In this document: in pieces, positions 34,836-43,734 of the stretch
Position numbering within the stretch: position 1 is the first letter of the stretch
Layout of the letters: every line of letters begins with the position of its first letter
Origin: Arthrobacter sp. OV608
GTDB taxonomy: Bacteria; Actinomycetota; Actinomycetes; Actinomycetales; Micrococcaceae
Assembly: GCA_900110595.1 (NCBI GenBank)
Contig: FOEZ01000020.1
Coordinates: 1 to 64,000, forward strand
Length of the DNA: 64,000 nt
Direction of reading: 5' to 3'
Position numbers and translations under genes: made by a program
The notes under the pieces: generated by a model
Told to the model about the DNA's origin: nothing
Seen by the model: only the letters and a program-made list of their open reading frames with translations
The model's database searches: none

Positions 34836-37748
34836 ATGACCCAAGATGTCCTCTCCACCCCGGGCCATGCACCGGTCCTTGCCCGGCTGGAAGCGGCGGG
34901 CTTGATTGCTGAAGTAACGGGCCACCGCATTGCCGCATATTCCTATGACGCGTCCAATTACAGGGTTCCGCCTGTTGCCGTAGTCTTCCCACGAAGCAGC
35001 CAGGACGTTGTCGCTGCAGTAGCCGCATGTCGGGAAACCGGTACACCGCTGGTGAGCCGGGGCGGCGGGACATCCATGGCCGGCAACGCCATCGGACCCG
35101 GCATTGTTTTGGACTTCTCCCGTTACATGAACCGCATCATCAGCGTCGATGAGGCGAGCAAAACCGCCGACGTCGGCCCCGGCGTCGTCCTCTCCCACCT
35201 CACCCTTGAAACCGAGAGGGTCACGGGCGGGAGACTCACGTTCGCCCCGGATCCTTCGTCAAAGAACCGCGCGACCATCGGCGGCTCTCTCGGGAATGAC
35301 GCTTGCGGTAATCACTCCGTGCGCTACGGCCGCACCTCTGACCATGTACTGGAGATCGACGTTGTCACGTCCGATGGTGCACAGTTGACCGCCGCGGCGA
35401 CCGGACTGCGCGCAACTGACCCGGCTGACACGTTCTCGGTCTCCCGCGCCTTCGAGCTGGGGGAGGACCTCAAACAACTCGCCCAGGACAACCTGGCAAG
35501 TTTCAGGGTTGAGCTCGGCCGCATCCAACGGCAGGTCTCCGGGTACCATTTGGCGAACCTCCTGCCCGAAAATGGTTTCAACGTGGCCCGAGCCCTCGTG
35601 GGCACCGAGGGTACCTGCGCGATCGTCGTCCGAGCCCGCATGAAACTCGTCCCCAAAGCACCCAGCGCGCTCCTCGTGTGCCTCGGGTACGCCGACGTCG
35701 TTGACGCAGCCAGGGATATCGAAACCATCTTGGAATTTTCCCCCGCCGCCGTCGAGGGCATCGACGAGGCCATCGTGGATACGATGAAGCTGCGCCGCGG
35801 ACCCGATTCAGTCCTCGGCCTGCCCGAAGGCAAGGCCTTCCTCTATGTGGACTTGGACGGGGACAACCCTGAGCAGGTAGAGGGGGAAGCGGAACGGCTC
35901 CTCGAACGGCTGGCGGCAAACGGGCGGATGGTGGACGGGCGCGCGGTTCCAGACCTCGTGCAGCGCGCCACCCTCTGGCGGGTCCGGGAAGACGGGGCGG
36001 GACTTTCCTCCCGGCCGGCAAGCGGCGGGGAATCACAGGCAGGTTGGGAAGACTCAGCTGTTGCCCCGCAGAACCTGGCGGCATACCTGTCCGAATTCCG
36101 TGACCTTTTAACTGAGTTCGGGTTGACCGGAATTATGTACGGGCACTTTGGTGCAGGCTGCATGCACATCCGCATCACTTATGACCTGCGTAGCGAGGAG
36201 GGCCGCGCCGTCTTCCGCAAGTTCACCCAGACCGCAGCTGACCTCGTAGTGCGGCACGGCGGCTCACTCTCTGGTGAGCATGGCGACGGACGGGCCCGGT
36301 CAGAGTTTCTGCCGGTCATGTATTCCCCAAAAATGATTAGAGCGTTTGAAACCTATCGTGGACTTTGGGACCCTGCCAGCATCCTGAACCCAGGATCCAT
36401 GACAGATGCGGACCCCATCGATGCCAACTTGGCGCACGAAGGTATTCCCCAGCGAGAGTGGCGAACCCACTTTGAACTCCGTCCGGTCGAAGCCGCGGCG
36501 GCCGGGGCTGACCCGTGGGTTCACGCCGTCCAGGCCTGCATTGGCGTTGGCAGGTGCCGGTCCGATGCCGGAGGCGTCATGTGCCCGAGCTACCGGGCCA
36601 CCGGGGACGAAAAGGATTCAACGCGCGGCCGTTCCCGTGCCCTGCAGGACATGGTTCGCGGTGCCAAAAGCATCGACGAAGGCTGGAAATCCGAGGACGT
36701 TCGGGAAACGCTGGACCTCTGCCTCGCCTGCAAAGCCTGCTCCAACGATTGCCCCGCCGGGGTGGACATGGCCACGTACAAGTCGGAGTTCTTTTCCCAC
36801 TACTACGAGGGCAAGCTCCGCCCCATGTCGCACTTCTCGCTCGGCTGGTTGCCGCGCTGGCTGAAACTGACCATTCTGATCAGCCCGCTGGTGAACCTGG
36901 TCCTGGCCAGCCCGCTGGGCAAGGTTGTGGCCGCAGCAGGCGGGCTGACGACGCACCGGAAAATGCCGAAGTTTGCCTCCCGCGCGATGCTCCGCAAAGA
37001 GCTGGCGCCCTACGCCAATCCATCGTCCCCGGCAGATGCTGTCCTGTTCGTCGACTCGTTCACCAAGGGCTTCAGGCCCGAAGTGGCCGGCGCTGCCGCC
37101 CGGGTCATGGAAAGCACCGGACGGACGGTCGGCTGCGAATCCGATGCCTGCTGCGGCCTGACCTGGATCTCCACCGGCCAGCTGGGCACCGCCAAGAAAC
37201 TCATGGGCAAAGCGGTAGCGAAGCTCGACGACGGGACCGATACCCCCATCGTGGTGATTGAACCGAGCTGCGCCGCAGCATTGAAAAAGGACGCACCCGA
37301 ACTTCTCGGCACCGACGCGGCCGAACGCGTCTCTTACAGGATCCGCAGCTTCGCCGAGGCCGTGAAGGAATGGGTCGACGGCGGCTGGACACCACCTGCC
37401 GTACCGACGGACGTCACCGTGCAAACCCACTGCCACGAATACTCAACCTTCGGGGCCGCCATCCAACGCAAAGCATTGGCCGCCCTCGGCGTCGCAAACG
37501 TCAACGAAGCGACCGGCTGCTGCGGAGTCGCCGGGAACTTCGGCTTCGAAGCCAACCACTTCGACATCTCCATGAAGGTGGCCCAACAGGCGCTCGCCCC
37601 TGCACTGAAAAACACGAGTGACGAGACACCCGTCCTGGCGGACGGTTTCAGCTGCGCCATGCAGGTCAAGCAGCTGGACCCGGACCGCAGGAGCCTGCAT
37701 TTAGCGGAACTGCTTGACCAACGCACGCCAGGAAGTGAAATGCAGTGA
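34836..37748 (+). CDS. FAD-linked oxidase with C-terminal Fe-S domains (D-lactate / D-2-hydroxyacid dehydrogenase type)
   Basis: A 970-residue two-part flavoenzyme. The N-terminal half has a PCMH/VAO-type FAD domain (PRSSQDVVAAVAACRETGTPLVSRGGGTSMAGN) and the FAD-oxidase C domain with GEHGDGRARSEFLP. The C-terminal half has two 4Fe-4S motifs, CIGVGRCRSDAGGVMCP near residue 566 and CLACKACSNDCP near 628, then two CCG-type heterodisulfide-reductase-like domains (CESDACCG near 770 and CCGVAGNFG near 894). It should oxidise a D-2-hydroxyacid such as D-lactate or 2-hydroxyglutarate and pass electrons to the membrane. It fuses what GlcD and GlcF do as separate subunits. The ATG at 34836 is chosen by GGAG upstream and the start of similarity. 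Confidence 0.88.
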   Translation: MTQDVLSTPGHAPVLARLEAAGLIAEVTGHRIAAYSYDASNYRVPPVAVVFPRSSQDVVAAVAACRETGTPLVSRGGGTSMAGNAIGPGIVLDFSRYMNRIISVDEASKTADVGPGVVLSHLTLETERVTGGRLTFAPDPSSKNRATIGGSLGNDACGNHSVRYGRTSDHVLEIDVVTSDGAQLTAAATGLRATDPADTFSVSRAFELGEDLKQLAQDNLASFRVELGRIQRQVSGYHLANLLPENGFNVARALVGTEGTCAIVVRARMKLVPKAPSALLVCLGYADVVDAARDIETILEFSPAAVEGIDEAIVDTMKLRRGPDSVLGLPEGKAFLYVDLDGDNPEQVEGEAERLLERLAANGRMVDGRAVPDLVQRATLWRVREDGAGLSSRPASGGESQAGWEDSAVAPQNLAAYLSEFRDLLTEFGLTGIMYGHFGAGCMHIRITYDLRSEEGRAVFRKFTQTAADLVVRHGGSLSGEHGDGRARSEFLPVMYSPKMIRAFETYRGLWDPASILNPGSMTDADPIDANLAHEGIPQREWRTHFELRPVEAAAAGADPWVHAVQACIGVGRCRSDAGGVMCPSYRATGDEKDSTRGRSRALQDMVRGAKSIDEGWKSEDVRETLDLCLACKACSNDCPAGVDMATYKSEFFSHYYEGKLRPMSHFSLGWLPRWLKLTILISPLVNLVLASPLGKVVAAAGGLTTHRKMPKFASRAMLRKELAPYANPSSPADAVLFVDSFTKGFRPEVAGAAARVMESTGRTVGCESDACCGLTWISTGQLGTAKKLMGKAVAKLDDGTDTPIVVIEPSCAAALKKDAPELLGTDAAERVSYRIRSFAEAVKEWVDGGWTPPAVPTDVTVQTHCHEYSTFGAAIQRKALAALGVANVNEATGCCGVAGNFGFEANHFDISMKVAQQALAPALKNTSDETPVLADGFSCAMQVKQLDPDRRSLHLAELLDQRTPGSEMQ

Positions 37749-38107
37749 AGAACTTAGAGCCTGCGACAAGCTTTCCGGCCGCAGTCGAACACCACGCACC
37801 GGGCTTGCCGCTCTTTTTCGACCCTTTGGTGGAGCTGACGACACACCGCCCATCCTGGACCCCGCAATCTGAACTTGCCGACCCTAAGAAGTCAGCTTCG
37901 CGACGCGGACGACCTCGGGACCGGTCCCGCGACAGGTCAACTGACAGAAGTGCGATGCTCGACATGGTCGTCCATGACCTGCATGCCCTTGGTGTCCGGC
38001 TCAACAGCAGCAGTGCCCTTTCGTCCGAGCACTCGTACTACCTTCAGACCGTGCGCACGGAGATCCCTCCCCTTAGCTGCCGCGGCGAGGCCTCAGGCGC
38101 AATCTAG
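37745..38107 (+). CDS. Uncertain protein overlapping the dehydrogenase stop
   Basis: A frame of 120 residues opens with GTG inside the stop region of the dehydrogenase gene (GTGA overlap), which would allow coupled translation. The first 30 residues look ordinary but the middle is a run of Arg, Ser and Asp (RRGRPRDRSRDRSTDRS) that is unlike its neighbours. It may be a degraded gene or simply an open frame in the 436-base leader upstream of leuA. No attenuator peptide rich in leucine codons was seen here. Confidence 0.25.
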   Translation: MKNLEPATSFPAAVEHHAPGLPLFFDPLVELTTHRPSWTPQSELADPKKSASRRGRPRDRSRDRSTDRSAMLDMVVHDLHALGVRLNSSSALSSEHSYYLQTVRTEIPPLSCRGEASGAI

Positions 38108-38184
38108 CGCAAGGCCATCCTCGTCGCGGAGTTCGTGTTACCCGGCCACCCTTCAATGAAGATCTCAAGAAAAGGCCCCACGTA

Positions 38185-39924
38185 ATGCAAAACGCACAAA
38201 AGCCCTCAGGAATGCCCGCCCATCGCTACACGCCGTTCCAGGACCAGATCAAGGTGGAACTGCCAGACCGCACCTGGCCGGACAAAATTATCGCGAAGGC
38301 GCCCCGATGGTGCGCGGTGGACCTGCGCGACGGCAACCAGTCTCTGATCGATCCCATGAGCCCGGCGCGCAAGATGAAGATGTTCGACCTGCTGGTCCGC
38401 ATGGGCTACAAGGAGATCGAGCTCGGGTTCCCGTCCGCCTCCCAGACCGATTTCGATTTCGTCCGGCAGCTTATCGAGGGCAACCATATCCCGGACGATG
38501 TGACCATCCAGGTCCTGACTCAGGCCCGCGAACACCTGATTGAGCGGACCTACGAATCCTTGGTGGGCGCCAAGCAGGCGATCGTCCATCTTTACAACGC
38601 CACCTCGGTATTGCAGCGCCGCGTGGTGTTTAACCAAGACGAGGACGGAATTTTGGATATCGCCCTCCAAGGCGCCCGGCTCTGCAAAAAGTACGAAGAA
38701 ACGCTCGTTGACACGCATATCATCTATGAGTACTCCCCGGAATCCTTCACGGGCACGGAACTGGAGTATGCAGTGCGGGTGTGCAATGCCGTGGCCGATG
38801 TTTTTGAAGCTTCCGCTGATCGGCAGGTCATCATTAACCTGCCCGCAACCGTGGAAATGGCTACTCCCAACGTTTACGCCGATTCGATCGAGTGGATGAG
38901 CCGTCATCTGCACCCCCGGGAGGGCATCATCCTGTCCATGCACCCACACAACGACCGCGGAACGGGCGTCGCTGCCGCGGAACTGGGGTACATGGCTGGC
39001 GCAGAGCGGATCGAAGGCTGTCTCTTCGGCAACGGCGAGCGGACCGGAAACGTGGACCTTGTCACCCTGGGCCTGAACCTTTTCGTCCAGGGCATCGATC
39101 CCATGATTGACTTCTCCAATATCGACGAGGTCCGCCGCACGGTGGAGTACTGCAACCAGCTGCCCGTCCCGGAGCGTTCGCCCTACGGTGGCGATCTCGT
39201 CTTCACAGCGTTCTCCGGATCACACCAAGACGCCATCAAGAAGGGCTTCGAAGCACTCGAACGGGACGCGGCCGCTGCCGGTAAACACGTTTCCGACTTC
39301 ACTTGGCAGGTGCCGTATCTGCCCATCGACCCCAAGGACCTGGGCCGCACCTATGAAGCAGTCATCAGGGTCAATTCCCAGTCCGGCAAGGGCGGAGTGG
39401 CCTACCTGCTTAAGACCGAACACAGCCTGGATCTGCCGCGACGTGCCCAGATCGAGTTCTCGGGCGTCATCCAGCGACGCACTGACACGGTGGGCGGGGA
39501 AGTCAGCGGCGCTCAGCTTTGGCAGATCTTCCAGGACGAATATCTGCCCTCCCGCGAGGCTGACGGGCAGTGGGGCCGCTACTCCTTGGGCGGGGTCAAG
39601 ACAGAAACAGATGCCGACGGCGGCATGACGCTTCACGCCTCACTCACCGTGGACGGCGTGCAGGTTCAGCGCACCGGCACCGGCAACGGCCCAATCGCTG
39701 CCCTGCTGAGCATCCTCCAGCAGGATGGTGTGGACCTCAGGGTGCTGGACTACAGCGAGCACGCCCTCTCAGAGGGCGGTAGCGCGATGGCTTCAGCCTA
39801 CGTCGAGTGTGCAGTGGGGGAGCGCGTGCTGTGGGGCGTCGGCATCGACGCCAACACAAGCACGGCGGCTCTCAAGGCTGTCATTTCCGCCGTGAATCGA
39901 GCCATCCGCGACGCTCAGGCCTGA
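38185..39924 (+). CDS. leuA: 2-isopropylmalate synthase
   Basis: A full-length 579-residue LeuA of the actinobacterial (long) type. It condenses acetyl-CoA with 2-oxoisovalerate in the first committed step of leucine synthesis. The HMGL-like TIM barrel shows WCAVDLRDGNQSLIDPM near residue 42, GFPSASQTDFDF, and the metal-binding HPHNDRGTG; NGERTGNVDL follows. The C-terminal LeuA dimerisation domain with the leucine-binding region (GNGPIAALLSIL, GIDANTSTAALKAVISAVNRA) is complete, so leucine feedback is expected. AGAAAAGG precedes the ATG. It stands alone among catabolic genes, with no leuBCD nearby, and is probably a second copy or a gene carried along with the island. Confidence 0.93.
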   Translation: MQNAQKPSGMPAHRYTPFQDQIKVELPDRTWPDKIIAKAPRWCAVDLRDGNQSLIDPMSPARKMKMFDLLVRMGYKEIELGFPSASQTDFDFVRQLIEGNHIPDDVTIQVLTQAREHLIERTYESLVGAKQAIVHLYNATSVLQRRVVFNQDEDGILDIALQGARLCKKYEETLVDTHIIYEYSPESFTGTELEYAVRVCNAVADVFEASADRQVIINLPATVEMATPNVYADSIEWMSRHLHPREGIILSMHPHNDRGTGVAAAELGYMAGAERIEGCLFGNGERTGNVDLVTLGLNLFVQGIDPMIDFSNIDEVRRTVEYCNQLPVPERSPYGGDLVFTAFSGSHQDAIKKGFEALERDAAAAGKHVSDFTWQVPYLPIDPKDLGRTYEAVIRVNSQSGKGGVAYLLKTEHSLDLPRRAQIEFSGVIQRRTDTVGGEVSGAQLWQIFQDEYLPSREADGQWGRYSLGGVKTETDADGGMTLHASLTVDGVQVQRTGTGNGPIAALLSILQQDGVDLRVLDYSEHALSEGGSAMASAYVECAVGERVLWGVGIDANTSTAALKAVISAVNRAIRDAQA

Positions 39925-40101
39925 TCACGGCAGTCGCTTGACCGCCTCGCGGGATTCTGGACACGGCTGGACGCCCGACCAGTCGTGTCCGGAATCCTCA
40001 AGCTCGGTTGCCGCACGAGGACAGCGTTGCGATCGCTTTCTTTCTGGGCGAGAAGTCGATACGCGCCCTGCCAGAGAGGCTCTTTTGGTATCTTCGCATG
40101 A

Positions 40102-40371
40102 AAGAGCAAGCAGGTTGATCAAGTCGGTTGTATATCGCGGGAATTGGAACGGCTGCAGCTTGTGACGCGCGTACCCGATGACGTGGACCGTCGCCGGGTC
40201 TGGATCGAACTTACGCGGGAGGGTGGCGAAAAACTTTCTCAGGAGGTGTTTGTTGGGTACGGCTGGCTGGATCGGACAGTCAGCGAGCGCTTGACGCCGG
40301 AAGACCGCAGGGTGCTCGAGGCAGTCATTCCCGTTCTCAGAAAGCTGGCGTCCGAGGCGAGCCGCGACTGA
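40102..40371 (+). pseudogene. MarR-family regulator, C-terminal remnant
   Basis: The frame ending at 40371 contains LERLQLVTRVPDDVDRRRVWIELTREG, the wing and following helix of a MarR winged-helix domain, then a C-terminal dimer helix (ERLTPEDRRVLEAVIPVLRKLASEA). The N-terminal half of the domain is absent in this frame: a stop lies at 40099, and possible earlier MarR-like sequence is in another frame. It is therefore truncated or frameshifted. It precedes the beta-oxidation cluster and may be an old regulator of it. Confidence 0.6.
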
Positions 40372-40464
40372 ATCCTGGTACCCGATGCTCAGCTGAGAGA
40401 GGTCCGCCTCGGGCCTTGGGCATGCGCGGGTCCAAATCTCGTGCAACAAACTGCACTAATATCA

Positions 40465-40481
40465 TAGTTGCCTGGCAAGTA
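40465..40481. promoter_or_regulatory. Dyad operator site A (TAGTTGCCTGGCAAGTA)
   Basis: A 17-base dyad with 7 of 8 arm pairs matching, about 175 bases before the fused hydratase/dehydrogenase gene. A possible -10 TATTAT overlaps its right end (40480-40485). It matches site B at 51202 in 13 of 17 positions and shares the TTG-N5-CA core with sites upstream of four other genes in this cluster. Confidence 0.6.
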
Positions 40482-40655
40482 TTATATGCCCACGGTGGCG
40501 AGAGGGTAACGCAAGGTAGGCGGTCGTCCTCCCGGGCACGCCCCGCCGCACAAGTCGCCCACCAGGTATCCCCGTGACCTCGCGATGCCCTTCTGTAGAG
40601 CCGATCTGACGCCGTCGGACCGCCACTACTGACTCCCTCGACTAAGGAATGACAT

Positions 40656-42818
40656 ATGACAAACCCGACTCGCACGGAAGCTCAATCCGGAGATCCGGAT
40701 GCCAAGCCCCTCGGCGGGCTCTCGCACTATGTGCAATTGACAGAAGTCCGACTGCCTGGAGCGGGCAACTTCGCACTGATCACTGTGACCGGTGGTGACG
40801 GTAAGCCCGCCACCTTTAGCCCTGAATCGCTGCAGGCGCTCCACGAGATGCTTGCGGAAGTCGCGAAGCGAGTCGACTCAGGACGTGTGGCTGGCGTTGG
40901 TATCACCGGCCAGAATCGCTTTTTTGTGGCCGGCGCAGACCTAAAGTCTCTGAAATGCGTGGAGGACCTGGAGTCGGCCCGAGCTGCTGCACGTCAAGGA
41001 CATCAGGTGTTTGGCGCACTCGCGGCAATAACAGTTCCAACTTTCGCCTTCATCAATGGCGCGGCCATAGGCGGCGGGCTGGAAGTCGCGTTGGCAGCGC
41101 GCTACCGTACAATTTCATCGGACGCGAAGGGGATCTCCCTGCCTGAGGCCTACCTCGGCCTGGTGCCCGGCTGGGGCGGAGTGTACCGACTTCCGCGCCT
41201 CATCGGGCCCGCCAATGCCGTGAAGGTGATGATCGAGAACCCGCTGGCTAACAACAAGGTTCTTGACGGCAAGTCAGCGCACGAGCTTGGTATTGCAGAC
41301 GCTATATTCGACAGTCCCGATTTCCTGAGCCGGTCCCTGGCCTGGGCGGACCGGATTATGACCGATGCTGCACACCGGGAAGAACTTGACCAGCGGCGGG
41401 CTTCGATTGCCGGCTCTTCCAAGGAAGAGTGGGAGGCGGCCGTGGCTGCTGGTCGGGCCATCGTTGAGTCCAAGACCTCCAATGCCGCACCTGCCCCTGC
41501 TCGTCTGCTGGATCTGCTCGAACTGGGCAGGAGCCTCGACCAAGCACAATCTGCGGATTTGGAAGTCAACGCACTCGGCGAACTGATCCTGACACCGCAG
41601 TTCAAGGATTCCGTGTACGCCTTTCTTGAACTTCTACAGCGGAGAGCCAAGAATCCGTCGGGCGCGCCTGATCCGGCGCTGGCCCGCCCGATCAACAAGG
41701 TCGGAGTTGTCGGCGCGGGCCTGATGGCCGGGCAGTTGGCCCTGCTGTTTGCCCGGCAGCTGCAGGTGCCCGTTGTTATGACGGACATCGACCAAGGCCG
41801 CGTGGATCAGGGTGTTAGTCACGTCCACGCACAGGTGGACAAACTGTACACCCGGAAACGCATCTCCCTGGATGACGCCGATCGCCTTAAGGCCCTTATT
41901 AGCGGCTCGGTGTCCACGGCCGCCTTTACCGACGCTGACTTCGTTATCGAGGCGGTCTTCGAAGAACTCTCCGTCAAGAAGCAGGTCCTCTCAGAAGTTG
42001 AGTCCGTTGTTACCGAAAATTGCATTCTAGCCACCAACACCTCCTCGCTGCTGGTGACGGAGATGGCGGCAGACCTCCTGCACCCGGAACGGGTCATCGG
42101 ATTTCACTTTTTCAATCCGGTGGCCGCTATGCCGTTGCTGGAGATCGTGCGGACCTCCAAGACCAGCGACGAAGTTCTGGCCACAGCGTTTGTCCTCGGC
42201 AGGGCGCTGAAGAAGACTGCGGTACTCGTCCTTGATGCGCCGGCCTTCGTTGTCAACCGCGTGCTGCTGCGTTCGGTGGCGGAGGTTCTGAAGGCCTTTG
42301 ACGAGGGGACCCCTGCCGAGATCGCAGACGAAGCACTCAAGCCCATGGGCCTGCCAATGACCCCGTTCAGGCTGTTGGCCATGATCGGTCTTCCAGTCGC
42401 ACAGCATGTCGTCGAATCTCTCCATAACGCCTTCGGCGACCGGTTCCCCGTATCTACCAATCTTCAAAGACTCATCGACCACGGCATCACCACGCTCTGG
42501 ACCGCTGAACACGATGGCAGCCGGTATATCCCGCAGTCCACCATTGGCCTCCTGGAATTCGCTCACTGCCCGGCCGCCTCGGAACAATTGCTCGAACGAG
42601 TTCAGGACGCCTTGGCAGAAGAAATCGGGCTTTTGCTTGAAGAGGGAGTGGTCGCTTCCGCGGAGGACGTGGACCTGTGCATGATGGCCGGTGCCGGCTG
42701 GCCGCTGCACCTGGGCGGCATTACCCCTTACCTGGACCGAACAGGCGCCTCCGAGAGAGTCAACGACAAGCCCTTTCACTTGAATAAAACGGTAGGCCCT
42801 AACGCAGAGCCAATCTAG
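40656..42818 (+). CDS. Fused enoyl-CoA hydratase / 3-hydroxyacyl-CoA dehydrogenase (FadB/FadJ-like)
   Basis: A 720-residue bifunctional beta-oxidation enzyme. The N-terminal crotonase domain shows the oxyanion-hole sequence FFVAGADLKSL and INGAAIGGGLEVALAARYR. From about residue 348 a Rossmann NAD domain begins with VGVVGAGLMAGQLALLFARQ, and the dehydrogenase active site HFFNPVAAMPLLEIVRT is near residue 481. The C-terminal 3HCDH domains are complete. It hydrates an enoyl-CoA and oxidises the resulting 3-hydroxyacyl-CoA. It is shorter and less similar to the E. coli alpha subunits than usual, like the specialised enzymes of actinobacterial catabolic clusters. It is a single-gene unit under site A. 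Confidence 0.9.
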   Translation: MTNPTRTEAQSGDPDAKPLGGLSHYVQLTEVRLPGAGNFALITVTGGDGKPATFSPESLQALHEMLAEVAKRVDSGRVAGVGITGQNRFFVAGADLKSLKCVEDLESARAAARQGHQVFGALAAITVPTFAFINGAAIGGGLEVALAARYRTISSDAKGISLPEAYLGLVPGWGGVYRLPRLIGPANAVKVMIENPLANNKVLDGKSAHELGIADAIFDSPDFLSRSLAWADRIMTDAAHREELDQRRASIAGSSKEEWEAAVAAGRAIVESKTSNAAPAPARLLDLLELGRSLDQAQSADLEVNALGELILTPQFKDSVYAFLELLQRRAKNPSGAPDPALARPINKVGVVGAGLMAGQLALLFARQLQVPVVMTDIDQGRVDQGVSHVHAQVDKLYTRKRISLDDADRLKALISGSVSTAAFTDADFVIEAVFEELSVKKQVLSEVESVVTENCILATNTSSLLVTEMAADLLHPERVIGFHFFNPVAAMPLLEIVRTSKTSDEVLATAFVLGRALKKTAVLVLDAPAFVVNRVLLRSVAEVLKAFDEGTPAEIADEALKPMGLPMTPFRLLAMIGLPVAQHVVESLHNAFGDRFPVSTNLQRLIDHGITTLWTAEHDGSRYIPQSTIGLLEFAHCPAASEQLLERVQDALAEEIGLLLEEGVVASAEDVDLCMMAGAGWPLHLGGITPYLDRTGASERVNDKPFHLNKTVGPNAEPI

Positions 42819-42894
42819 CCGTTGGGCTGAGGCGCCTAGATACTGCCGCTGAGGTGCTAAATTTACGTTTAATTGATAACCGACAAACAAGTTC

Positions 42895-42923
42895 TTGATT
42901 GCTGACCAGTAAGTTGTTAGGCT
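42895..42923 (+). promoter_or_regulatory. Promoter with operator site E upstream of tetR
   Basis: TTGATT (42895-42900) and TAGGCT (42918-42923) form -35 and -10 elements with a 17-base spacer. The operator TGATTGCTGACCAGTAA (42896-42912) overlaps the -35 and fills most of the spacer. The same layout occurs at 55927 and 58306. Lying 26 bases before the tetR start, it implies autoregulation. Confidence 0.65.
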
Positions 42924-42948
42924 ACAAGGGCGTTCAGAGGAGTTAGAC

Positions 42949-43734
42949 GTGGATAAAGGGCAAGTAGTCGAAGAAGCGACCGGATGGCTCTCACACAATG
43001 GGGCCGTCCCTAACAAGACCGAGCTGCAGCGACCAGCAGCCGCCCGGGGGAGTAACCGCCCAGCAGGCAGGGAAGAGCAGGCGTCGGCGCCGAGGCGTCG
43101 CACGCAGCAAGAGCGGCGGGAGGAAGCCGAGACCCGGCTTCTTGCCGCCGCGCGCACCCTACTTTCGCGCAAAGGCTGGGTGGGAATGACCCTGGCAGAA
43201 GTCGGCCAGACGGCGGGTTACAGCCGGGGACAGGCCGCTCACCACTTCGGCAGCAAGGGCGCACTGTTACGGGCCCTGACCCTGCACATCAATCGGTCTT
43301 TCGCCCAGGAGATGCAGTCTGCGCCCACGCCGCCCGCTGGTTTGCAAGCGGTACTCGGCTATGTCCGCGTCTACCTGGGCCGAAGCGATCCTAAGTGGAC
43401 GAACACCCGCACGCTCCTGCTGCTGCTGGCGGAGTCCCTGCTTGAGAACTCGGAGACGGCCGAAGTTGTAGCCGTATACAACCGTGAGATGTTTGCGTGG
43501 CTGGAGGACAACCTGCGCATAGGAATTGCCCAGGGTGAGGTGCGTGGAGATATCGATCCAGCAATCGGGGCGGAGTTCGTGGTGGGCGCTCTTCGTGGCC
43601 TTGCATCCCAGCGTCTCATACAAGGATCTGCAGCAGACATACGTGGAATCAGGGATCAGGTAGTGCAATTGGTCGAACACACGTTCGCGGCACCCAGCGA
43701 TCGAGAAAAGAAGGAAGGAGCAAACGATGGATGA
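42949..43734 (+). CDS. TetR/AcrR-family transcriptional regulator
   Basis: A 261-residue TetR-type repressor. An N-terminal extension of about 50 residues rich in Arg, Ala and Pro precedes the DNA-binding domain, whose helix-turn-helix is TLAEVGQTAGYSRGQAAHHFGSKGALL (residues 81-107). The C-terminal ligand domain is of the acyl-CoA-sensing style but divergent. The GTG start at 42949 has AGAGGAG 7 bases upstream. Its own promoter carries the dyad found before other genes of the cluster, so it is the best candidate for their repressor, released by a CoA thioester of the pathway. The stop lies within the start of the acyl-CoA dehydrogenase gene, so these genes share an mRNA. Confidence 0.86.
   Translation: MDKGQVVEEATGWLSHNGAVPNKTELQRPAAARGSNRPAGREEQASAPRRRTQQERREEAETRLLAAARTLLSRKGWVGMTLAEVGQTAGYSRGQAAHHFGSKGALLRALTLHINRSFAQEMQSAPTPPAGLQAVLGYVRVYLGRSDPKWTNTRTLLLLLAESLLENSETAEVVAVYNREMFAWLEDNLRIGIAQGEVRGDIDPAIGAEFVVGALRGLASQRLIQGSAADIRGIRDQVVQLVEHTFAAPSDREKKEGANDG

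Noticed and set aside
36618..37436. Open frame antisense to the Fe-S half of the 2-hydroxyacid dehydrogenase
   Set aside because: The sense strand encodes conserved cysteine clusters; the antisense frame has no support.
18353..37748. Assignment of the nitrogen cluster to nicotine degradation
   Set aside because: An amidase, amine oxidase and CoA genes invite the comparison with Arthrobacter nicotine plasmids, but no molybdopterin hydroxylase, dihydroxypyridine hydroxylase or 6-hydroxynicotine oxidase genes are present.
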